Source: an uncultured Clostridia bacterium
GTDB taxonomy: Bacteria > Bacillota > Clostridia > RUG12999
Length of the DNA stretch: 6,941 nt
Assembly (NCBI GenBank): GCA_938005345.1
Contig: CALLNG010000549.1
Location: forward strand, 1-6,941
Direction of reading: 5' to 3'
Shown: positions 1-4,847 of the stretch, one piece after another
Position numbering within the stretch: the first letter of the stretch is position 1
Layout: each line of letters starts with the position of its first letter
The notes under the pieces: model-generated
Told to the model about the DNA's origin: nothing
The model's input: only the letters and a program-made list of their open reading frames with translations
Database searches by the model: none
Translations under genes and position numbers: made by a program

Positions 1-600
1 ACAAATGTTACGGACCGGTTTGGTTGCCAGCATGGCCTGGCTCCATGGCACAAATTCACTGTCTCCGTGTTCTCCCATAACATATGCGTGCATATTTCGT
101 GGGTCTACAGAAAAATACTGGCCGAGCAAGTAACGCAGGCGAGCTGTATCCAGCGCAGTCCCGGTGCCAATCACGCGGGCGGAATTGAAACCGGAAAATG
201 TATAGGTTATGCGGGTCATGATGTCTACTGGATTGGTTGCAACCAAAAAGATGCCACCAAAACCAGACCGTGTAACCGGTTCGACGATCGAACGGAAGAT
301 ATCCGCATTACGGTGCAGCAAATCCAACCGTGATTCTCCAGGTTTTTGCGCTACACCTGCGCAGATGCAAACAATATCCGCGTCACGGCAATCGTTGTAA
401 TCCCCAGCATAAATGTTCATATTGGAGCCGGAAAAAGCTAACCCATGATTGAGGTCCATTGCTTCTCCTTCTGCACGTTTACGGTCTACATCAATTAAAA
501 CAAGCTCATCGCAGATAGCCTGATTGAGCAATGCATAAGCATAACTCATACCAACCATACCGGTTCCCACTAGCACCACTTTTCTGTTGTCATTAATCAT
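1..600 (-). CDS. ldh: L-lactate dehydrogenase (N-terminal 200 residues, cut by window edge)
   Basis: Cytoplasmic NAD-dependent enzyme that reduces pyruvate to L-lactate and regenerates NAD+ in fermentation. Translating the minus strand from ATG at 600-598 gives 200 open codons to the window edge, against a usual length of about 315, so the last third is missing. The Rossmann glycine motif GTGMVG is at residues 12-17 and the NAD-ribose acidic residue is D37. The mobile active-site loop AQKPGESR is at 84-91; Q85 is the residue that selects lactate dehydrogenase over malate dehydrogenase (Arg there), and R91 is the catalytic arginine. LDTAR at 150-154 supplies the D151/R154 pair that supports catalysis and binds the substrate carboxylate. 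GEHGDSE at 176-182 contains the catalytic H178. The start is fixed by an AAGGAGG ribosome binding site 7 nt upstream (608-614). It has its own promoter and lies 82 nt downstream of the TauE/SafE pair in the same direction. Family assignment is very secure. Confidence 0.97.
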   Translation of the reverse strand, partial: MINDNRKVVLVGTGMVGMSYAYALLNQAICDELVLIDVDRKRAEGEAMDLNHGLAFSGSNMNIYAGDYNDCRDADIVCICAGVAQKPGESRLDLLHRNADIFRSIVEPVTRSGFGGIFLVATNPVDIMTRITYTFSGFNSARVIGTGTALDTARLRYLLGQYFSVDPRNMHAYVMGEHGDSEFVPWSQAMLATKPVRNIC

Positions 601-632
601 TTGATTACCTCCTTGCATGATGTCTTTATTTT

Positions 633-661
633 ATCTTACAAGATGAATTGTCATCTGTCAA
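633..661 (-). promoter_or_regulatory. Sigma-A promoter of ldh with an inverted repeat in the spacer
   Basis: On the minus strand a perfect -35 TTGACA (661-656) is followed, after exactly 17 nt, by a -10 TAAGAT (638-633). Transcription would start near 626, leaving a leader of about 25 nt that carries the AAGGAGG ribosome binding site. The spacer contains the inverted repeat AGATGA-N4-TCATCT (641-656), a possible repressor site. The promoter lies after the stop of the upstream transporter gene, so ldh can be expressed separately. Confidence 0.8.
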
Positions 662-682
662 GCGAAGAAAATATATTATAGT

Positions 683-1072
683 TTAAGAGGGATGTTGAAT
701 GGAGGGAGTCTTCTTTTTTTCCTTTTTTAACAGTTCTATTGTTCCCGAAAGGATGAGGAGTACGGCGAAGATACGCCGAATAAGCAAGGGCGCTATAGCT
801 TTAGCAACAAAACTGCCGGCAACGGCGCCTACAATTCCAAGAGGGGCCAAAATTAGAAGCAGCTTACAGTCAATCCTTTTTTGTTTAAAATGGATAATCA
901 AAGAACTTGCACTGGCAAAGAGAAAAAACAAAAGATTAATACCTTGAGCCGGTAGCTGTGGCATTTGTTTGACTAATGTGAGATAAATAATGAGTAGGCC
1001 TCCGCCACCGATACCGAGACCTGCCATTGCAGCTATACAGGCGCTGGCGAGAAAATCCCAAACAAATTGCAT
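683..1072 (-). CDS. TauE/SafE-family membrane protein, half-size, second of pair
   Basis: A 129-residue integral membrane protein of the TauE/SafE (formerly DUF81) family, whose members export sulfite, sulfoacetate and other small anions or organosulfur compounds. Full-length members have about 250 residues built from two related halves; this one is a single half. The family's glycine-rich motif AGLGIGGGGLL lies in the first membrane segment (around residues 17-27). Four hydrophobic segments are visible at about 5-32, 44-62, 69-93 and 98-114, followed by a lysine-rich tail that should be cytoplasmic. The start at 1072 has a GGAAGGA-type ribosome binding site (1081-1087) 8 nt upstream. It begins 21 nt after the stop of the matching upstream half, so the two are almost certainly co-transcribed and probably form one transporter. 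The substrate cannot be told from sequence. Confidence 0.85.
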   Translation of the reverse strand: MQFVWDFLASACIAAMAGLGIGGGGLLIIYLTLVKQMPQLPAQGINLLFFLFASASSLIIHFKQKRIDCKLLLILAPLGIVGAVAGSFVAKAIAPLLIRRIFAVLLILSGTIELLKKEKKKTPSIQHPS

Positions 1073-1093
1073 GAAAGCATTCCTTCCTTCGGA

Positions 1094-1456
1094 TTAAAAT
1101 AGCATACGAACCCCAACAAAAATGATCAGGGCCGCAAAAAGCTTTTTGAGTAGTTTTGGATTTATTTTTCCAAGCAAAAACGCTCCGCCAATTCCGCCAA
1201 CAATAGCACCTGGGATATACCGAATAAGGTCGTGCCAAGCCAAATCTCCATGCATAGCATATATTATGGTACTGGCAATCGACATAGGGAAAATTGCGGC
1301 GATGGTAAGGGCAAATAAGTTCTTGCTTTCCTCTTCTGATGAAAATGTTAGAATATATTTCAGGCACAATATTAAAATTATGCCGCCGCCCGTCCCAAGC
1401 AAACCGTTGATAAAGCCAGCAGCAATTGGAATCAGCCAAATCAAATATTTCTTCAT
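1094..1456 (-). CDS. TauE/SafE-family membrane protein, half-size, first of pair
   Basis: A 120-residue membrane protein matching one repeat of the TauE/SafE permease family. The signature GLLGTGGGIIL is at residues 18-28 in the first membrane segment. Further hydrophobic segments lie at about 45-66, 78-98 (a glycine-rich GAIVGGIGGAF stretch) and 104-120, giving four in all. The frame stays open upstream to a possible ATG at 1519, but I chose ATG 1456. An AGGAGT ribosome binding site sits 6 nt before it, the protein then begins MKKYLIW directly into the first membrane segment, and the longer version would overlap the NYN gene's terminator. Its partner half starts 21 nt after its stop. No clear sigma-A promoter was found in the 70 nt between that terminator and this start, so expression may rely on a weak or different promoter or on readthrough. 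The transported substrate is unknown. Confidence 0.85.
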   Translation of the reverse strand: MKKYLIWLIPIAAGFINGLLGTGGGIILILCLKYILTFSSEEESKNLFALTIAAIFPMSIASTIIYAMHGDLAWHDLIRYIPGAIVGGIGGAFLLGKINPKLLKKLFAALIIFVGVRMLF

Positions 1457-1462
1457 GAAAGG

Positions 1463-1468
1463 ACTCCT
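1463..1468 (-). promoter_or_regulatory. Ribosome binding site deciding the start of the first TauE/SafE half
   Basis: AGGAGT on the minus strand, 6 nt before ATG 1456. It supports this start over the in-frame ATG at 1519, which would add 21 residues ahead of the first membrane segment. Confidence 0.7.
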
Positions 1469-1518
1469 AACCATCAAAACTAATGTTAGTATGCAACATT
1501 TTAAGGAATCTATAAGCA

Positions 1519-1548
1519 AAAAATATCCGGAAACAAATTGTTTCCGGA
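1519..1548 (-). terminator. Rho-independent terminator after the NYN/OST-HTH gene
   Basis: A perfect inverted repeat with 11-nt arms, TCCGGAAACAA and TTGTTTCCGGA, around one central base (1526-1548); in RNA the innermost bases would form the loop. On the minus strand it is followed directly by TATTTTTT (1525 downward), the expected U-tract. It lies 16 nt after the stop of the NYN gene and separates that gene from the TauE/SafE pair. Confidence 0.85.
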
Positions 1549-1564
1549 AACAGTATGTTCGATA

Positions 1565-2356
1565 TTATTTTTTTCGCTTTTTTGTTTTAGATGTGGGAGC
1601 AGGCTGCGGGGAGGCGGGGATCAAACGAATATATTTATGCTGGACATGAGGATTTGACGTTCGGCGGGAGGTGACTTCAAATGGGCCAAGCGAATCCAGC
1701 AAAGGAGTTAACTTGTGAAAACCGTAGTTACGTACGTCAAAATCTGGATACCGTTTGCTTAGAATATTTCCAACATTCCCAATATAAGCCCAGCCGTCAT
1801 CATCGGCAATTTCCATCACAATTTTCCGAACAGCCTTGCATAATTTTGCTGTATTTTCTTTGTCTTTTTGAGCGGGAATAGATGTTTTTTCTGGCGTATC
1901 ATTATCGGAGGATTCCATTTCTTCGGCAATGGTTTCTAAATAAATAAATTTCTCACAGGCAACCACGAACGGACGCGGCGTTTTTTTCTCTCCCATACCC
2001 ACTACATAGCACCCGTCTTCACGCAGCCGAGTGACAAGACGCGTAAAATCACTATCGCTTGAGACAATGCAAAAACCATCCACATTACCAGAATATAAAA
2101 TGTCCATTGCATCAATAATGAGAGCAGAATCAGTTGAATTTTTCCCAGTTGTATAACTATATTGTTGAATCGGAATGATGGAATATTCTAGCAGCTCTGA
2201 TTTCCAATTTACCAGTTGTGGTTGTGTCCAGTCGCCATATATTCGTTTATAAGTTGGTGTACCATATGTGGCGATTTCATCTAAAATATATTTGATATAT
2301 TTAGGCGACACATTGTCTGCATCAATCATGACAGCAATTTTTCTATCTGTTTCCAT
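1565..2356 (-). CDS. NYN-domain (LabA/DUF88-type) putative RNase with C-terminal OST-HTH/LOTUS domain
   Basis: A 263-residue predicted cytoplasmic RNA-processing protein. The N-terminal NYN domain (about 6-140), a PIN-like nuclease fold, shows the expected acidic metal-site residues: D12 and D14 in VMIDADN, D76 in NSTDSALIIDAMD, and D101/D103 in SSDSDF. A polar linker with many E, D and K (about 145-168) leads to an OST-HTH/LOTUS domain (about 168-246) with the typical GWAYIGNVGNILSKRYPDF start, a fold known to bind RNA. The tail is strongly basic (KTKKRKK), which also fits nucleic-acid binding. I chose ATG 2356 (METDRK) because GGAGGG sits 6 nt upstream; an in-frame ATG at 2377 adds seven residues but has only a weak ribosome binding site. 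The gene has its own promoter and terminator, so it is monocistronic. The domain pair is known in bacteria, but the RNA target and physiological role are not. Nuclease activity is inferred from the intact acidic residues. Confidence 0.88.
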   Translation of the reverse strand: METDRKIAVMIDADNVSPKYIKYILDEIATYGTPTYKRIYGDWTQPQLVNWKSELLEYSIIPIQQYSYTTGKNSTDSALIIDAMDILYSGNVDGFCIVSSDSDFTRLVTRLREDGCYVVGMGEKKTPRPFVVACEKFIYLETIAEEMESSDNDTPEKTSIPAQKDKENTAKLCKAVRKIVMEIADDDGWAYIGNVGNILSKRYPDFDVRNYGFHKLTPLLDSLGPFEVTSRRTSNPHVQHKYIRLIPASPQPAPTSKTKKRKK

Positions 2357-2362
2357 TTTGCT

Positions 2363-2368
2363 CCCTCC
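2363..2368 (-). promoter_or_regulatory. Ribosome binding site deciding the start of the NYN gene
   Basis: GGAGGG on the minus strand, 6 nt before ATG 2356. It lies downstream of the alternative ATG at 2377 and therefore argues for the shorter protein. Confidence 0.75.
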
Positions 2369-2459
2369 ATTTTTCATTCGATTCCATTTTTGGGCTATTA
2401 TGTTATGAAAAGGAATTATCTAATTATATTTATGTTCAACTTATCATTTTTCTATTATT

Positions 2460-2488
2460 AGTATACACGAATTGTATACGTTCGTCAA
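2460..2488 (-). promoter_or_regulatory. Sigma-A promoter of the NYN/OST-HTH gene with GTATAC repeats
   Basis: On the minus strand TTGACG (2488-2483), a 17-nt spacer and TATACT (2465-2460) make a near-consensus vegetative promoter. Transcription would begin near 2453, giving a leader of almost 100 nt in which I see no obvious structure. The spacer and the edge of the -10 carry two copies of the self-palindromic hexamer GTATAC separated by 7 nt (2461-2466 and 2474-2479), which could be an operator. Confidence 0.75.
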
Positions 2489-2506
2489 TGGAAACCCCAT
2501 AGGTAA

Positions 2507-2543
2507 GAAAAAAAAGAACAGCAAGGAATGAAATTCTATGCTG
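2507..2543 (-). terminator. Rho-independent terminator after the ferritin-like gene
   Basis: The hairpin at 2519-2543 has outer arms CAGCA/TGCTG and an inner GGAAT/ATTCT-type stem with a GAA loop and one mismatch. On the minus strand it is followed by a run of eight T (2515-2508). It lies about 40 nt after the stop at 2584. A shorter T-run on the plus side suggests weak activity in the other direction, but no plus-strand gene ends there. Confidence 0.75.
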
Positions 2544-2583
2544 CTTTTTGGGAATAACAAATTTTATGCAAGGAAAAAATTTT

Positions 2584-3087
2584 TTATTTTAAGTGGGCCA
2601 GCAGACTTTTAAATCGCGTTACATGTAGTTGTTCGTCCATTATGATGCGTTTTAGATTTTCTACAATGTTCTCGTTATTGATTATGTGTGCTTGATGTTG
2701 ATACTTCACTATCGCTGCTTGTTCTTGATGCAGTGAATTGGAAAGTAACTCCCGTATTGGCTTTGGATAGGTATTGTAGGAGGGAGACCAATATACCATT
2801 TTGTTTTGTTTGCGCGTCCATAAACGCGGATCCGCGCCAAGCTGTAGGGCCAATATAGCAAAGATTTCCATATGATGCATTTCTACTATACTGATTTGAT
2901 GAAAAGTGCGGGAGACTTCCGGATTCTCTGAGGTAATTAAGTAATTATAAAAATAGGAATTGACCGCAGACATTTCTGAGACGATGCCGCCTAAGTTATC
3001 CAGCATAATTCTTGCATAACGGGAATTTTTACCACCAGCTTGAATAGGTGGATAGGGAAGCGCCGCATGATAACTCGTCGTATCCAT
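2584..3087 (-). CDS. Ferritin-like diiron (or dimanganese) domain protein
   Basis: A 167-residue soluble four-helix-bundle protein of the ferritin-like superfamily, which contains rubrerythrin, bacterioferritin and manganese-catalase relatives. The full set of carboxylate-bridged dimetal ligands is present: E38 on the first helix, E69-x-x-H72 (EMHH) on the second, E122 (HQEQ) on the third and E152-x-x-H155 (DEQLH) on the fourth. There is no C-terminal rubredoxin Cys4 motif, so it is not a classical rubrerythrin. The short N-terminal extension rich in Tyr, Pro and Ala (1-25) precedes the bundle. The start has GGAGGTG (3093-3099) 5 nt upstream. The gene is monocistronic, with its own terminator, and diverges from spoVAF. 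Likely roles are peroxide detoxification or iron handling; a spore-associated role is possible given the neighbour but is not shown by the sequence. The metal and reaction are undetermined. Confidence 0.85.
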   Translation of the reverse strand: MDTTSYHAALPYPPIQAGGKNSRYARIMLDNLGGIVSEMSAVNSYFYNYLITSENPEVSRTFHQISIVEMHHMEIFAILALQLGADPRLWTRKQNKMVYWSPSYNTYPKPIRELLSNSLHQEQAAIVKYQHQAHIINNENIVENLKRIIMDEQLHVTRFKSLLAHLK

Positions 3088-3135
3088 TCTAACACCTCCA
3101 TATACCGATGAATGGCTGCTTTATTAAAAGTATGC

Positions 3136-3165
3136 ATTAAATTTTGGAAAAAGAACTTTTGTCTA
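3136..3165 (-). promoter_or_regulatory. Possible promoter of the ferritin-like gene
   Basis: On the minus strand TAGACA (3165-3160), 18 nt and TTTAAT (3141-3136) each match the sigma-A hexamers at five of six positions. GCATACTTTT begins just downstream and resembles a sporulation sigma-E/K -10 element, but no matching -35 was found. Which of these is used cannot be decided from sequence. Confidence 0.35.
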
Positions 3166-3201
3166 TTGGAGGACGGTTAATGCGCTTTTTAATTGCATAA
3201 T

Positions 3202-3215
3202 GATATTGGAATATC
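3202..3215. repeat. 14-bp palindrome in the divergent intergenic region
   Basis: GATATT-GG-AATATC, two perfect 6-nt arms around a 2-nt centre. The centre is too short for a good RNA hairpin, so a protein-binding site on DNA is more plausible than a terminator. It lies about 95 nt before spoVAF and 115 nt before the ferritin-like gene. Confidence 0.4.
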
Positions 3216-3310
3216 TAAGTAGTGAATCGGTCGTCATGGTTCAAAGAAAAAATGAGAGTAATTTTCAAACAAATGGGTAAGATAAGACAAAAAAGCAGGG
3301 AGACAAAAGG

Positions 3311-4726
3311 ATGAAATTAAGCGGCAAACTCGAGCAGGATAAACAACAAATACGCACATTACTACAAGTGCAAAAGAGCTTCGACCTTATCGAACGACCG
3401 CTTTGGTTTGGAGGAAAAAAGAGTTGCTTATACTTTGTAGACGGCTTTATAAAAGATGAGGTGATGCAGCGCATTTTGCAGGCTTTTTTTGAAATCACGC
3501 CAGAAGATATGCAAGATATTACTTCCGCACAGGAATTTATAGAAGCAAAACTTTCCTATGTGGAGGTTTCAACAGAAGAAGAGGTAGAACTGCTGGCGAC
3601 CAATATTCTGTCAGGACCGAGTGTGTTAATTGTTGACGGATTCGACGCCGCCATTGTAATTGATGTTAGAACATATCCGGTGCGCGGAATGGAGGAACCA
3701 GAGAAGGAGAAAGTGTTGCGCGGCTCGAGGGATGGATTTGTTGAAACAATTGTGTTTAATACGGCTCTGATTCGCCGGCGAATTCGAGACCCCCATCTGG
3801 TTTTTGAAATGATTTCGGTAGGCGCGCGCTCCAAAACGGATGTCTCAGTTGGATATATTTCAGATTTTGCAAGCCCCAAATTAGTCGAAGAACTGAAAAA
3901 AAGAATTCAGCAATTACGAGTAAAAGCACTTGATATGGGAGAGGAGAGTTTAGCGGAATGTATCATACGGGGAAGCTGGCTCAATCCATTCCCTAAAGTG
4001 CGCTATACGGAACGGCCGGATGTGGCAGCTGCGTCTTTGCTTGACGGGAAAGTGATTGTGATGGTAGACAATAGTCCATCCGTTATGGTATTGCCAACGA
4101 CATTGTTTGATTTTATCCAGGAACCGGATGACTATTATTACCCACCCTTGGTTGGAGGATATCTCCGGTTTATCCGGAACGCCATCTTTCTTTCCACTTT
4201 GTTTTTAACACCGCTTTGGCTACTGCTTATCCAAAATCCTTCATTATTACCATCGTGGTTGTCTTTTATTCAGGTGAGTGAGCCGGTTCATGTACCCATT
4301 TTGCTGCAGCTCATCATTCTGGAGTTAGCGACAGATGGATTAAAATTAGCGTCCCTTAACACCCCTTCTACGCTTAGTAATTCGCTTAGTATTATTGGCG
4401 CATTGCTACTTGGCGATTTTGCCGTGCAGGTTGGCTGGTTTGTGCCGCAAACTATTTTATATATGGCTTATGTTACAATTGCTGGGTTTGCCCAGCCTAG
4501 TGTGGAACTAAATTACGCTGTAAAATTTATGCGGATACTATTATTGCTTCTCACAGCGTGGCTTGGAATTTGGGGATTTGTAGGCGGCCTGGTGTTGATT
4601 GCCTTGATTGTAGCATTCAATAAAACCTTATCAGGAGAAGGGTATTTATATCCTTTGATTCCATTTAACTGGCAGGAATTTAAGGTTCGCGTATTACGAA
4701 TGAAAATACGTTCTAAAAAAAGCTAA
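3311..4726 (+). CDS. spoVAF: Spore germination protein SpoVAF (GerA family)
   Basis: A 471-residue protein of the GerA/SpoVAF family, made in the forespore and sited in the inner spore membrane. The large soluble N-terminal region (about 1-285) carries the family's conserved blocks, RRRIRDPHLVFEMISVGARS near 155-174 and NPFPKVRYTERPDVAAASLL near 225-244, followed by VDNSPSVMVLPTT (252-264). The membrane region follows, with hydrophobic segments at about 288-310, 325-347, 355-380, 382-397 and 403-436, and ends with LYPLIPFN (446-453) and a basic tail. Length and block order fit SpoVAF better than GerAA-type receptor subunits. In Bacillus, SpoVAF is encoded at the end of the spoVA operon and pairs with FigP (YqhR) to form an ion channel that speeds germination. 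Here it stands alone, with no spoVAC, AD or AE beside it. ATG 3311 is supported by AGGGAG 8 nt upstream; a strong terminator overlaps the stop codon. Confidence 0.92.
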   Translation: MKLSGKLEQDKQQIRTLLQVQKSFDLIERPLWFGGKKSCLYFVDGFIKDEVMQRILQAFFEITPEDMQDITSAQEFIEAKLSYVEVSTEEEVELLATNILSGPSVLIVDGFDAAIVIDVRTYPVRGMEEPEKEKVLRGSRDGFVETIVFNTALIRRRIRDPHLVFEMISVGARSKTDVSVGYISDFASPKLVEELKKRIQQLRVKALDMGEESLAECIIRGSWLNPFPKVRYTERPDVAAASLLDGKVIVMVDNSPSVMVLPTTLFDFIQEPDDYYYPPLVGGYLRFIRNAIFLSTLFLTPLWLLLIQNPSLLPSWLSFIQVSEPVHVPILLQLIILELATDGLKLASLNTPSTLSNSLSIIGALLLGDFAVQVGWFVPQTILYMAYVTIAGFAQPSVELNYAVKFMRILLLLLTAWLGIWGFVGGLVLIALIVAFNKTLSGEGYLYPLIPFNWQEFKVRVLRMKIRSKKS

Positions 4727-4755
4727 GAACCTGGGAATTATTCTCGGGTTCTTTT
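4725..4755 (+). terminator. Rho-independent terminator of spoVAF
   Basis: A 29-nt hairpin (4725-4753), AAGAACCTGGGAA pairing with TTCTCGGGTTCTT with only two G-U pairs around a tiny loop, followed by a short T-run (4752-4755). It overlaps the spoVAF TAA. The A-run just before it (4715-4721) would serve as U-tract in the opposite direction, so it may work both ways. Confidence 0.85.
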
Positions 4756-4771
4756 ATGTCACAATTTCCGC

Positions 4772-4800
4772 TTGCGTTTAAGGGAAAAACATGGTATGAT
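4772..4800 (+). promoter_or_regulatory. Sigma-A promoter of the stalk-protein/pentapeptide operon
   Basis: TTGCGT (4772-4777), a 17-nt spacer and TATGAT (4795-4800), with a TGG just before the -10 acting as an extended -10. Transcription would start near 4807. A GTATAC hexamer at 4808-4813 sits at the start site. The ribosome binding site AAGGTGGGGAG (4834-4844) lies just before ATG 4848. Confidence 0.75.
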
Positions 4801-4847
4801 AAAAATCGTATACAACAGGGCAGAAATGACATAAAGGTGGGGAGCAT

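Larger units (their letters stand above)
3088..3310. other. Divergent intergenic region between the ferritin-like gene and spoVAF
   Basis: These 223 nt hold the control regions of two divergent genes and no convincing ORF. Visible elements are the GGAGGTG ribosome binding site of the ferritin-like gene, a candidate promoter for it (3136-3165), a 14-bp palindrome GATATT-GG-AATATC (3202-3215), and AGGGAG (3297-3302), the ribosome binding site of spoVAF 8 nt before its ATG. On the plus strand I looked for a forespore (sigma-F/G) promoter for spoVAF. CATAATG at 3196-3202 resembles a sigma-G -10, but no fitting -35 lies upstream, so I do not call it. Confidence 0.6.

Noticed and set aside
67..400. 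Two plus-strand open frames opposite ldh
   Set aside because: The minus strand here encodes a textbook lactate dehydrogenase with all catalytic residues. The opposite frames are unrecognisable.
641..656. Calling the ldh inverted repeat a Rex operator
   Set aside because: The arms do not match the known Rex pattern well enough, so it is reported only as a candidate operator of unknown regulator.
936..1439. Minus-strand open frame of 167 codons
   Set aside because: It runs through both TauE/SafE halves in another frame. The product is rich in Arg, Cys and Trp without domain character, while the overlapping frames show clear membrane motifs and ribosome binding sites.
1094..1519. Longer first TauE/SafE half starting at 1519
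   Set aside because: The extra 21 residues would start at the edge of the NYN gene's terminator and lack a good ribosome binding site, whereas ATG 1456 has one.
1122..1649. Plus-strand open frame of 175 codons
   Set aside because: It is antisense to the first TauE/SafE half, crosses the terminator at 1519-1548 and runs into the NYN gene. It has no ribosome binding site or recognisable domain.
3173..3202. Sigma-G promoter for spoVAF
   Set aside because: CATAATG at 3196-3202 is a fair -10, but no GCATA-like -35 lies 17-18 nt upstream.
3265..3498. Minus-strand open frame of 77 codons at the start of spoVAF
   Set aside because: It is antisense to the spoVAF N-terminus and covers its ribosome binding site. 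The product has no recognisable features.
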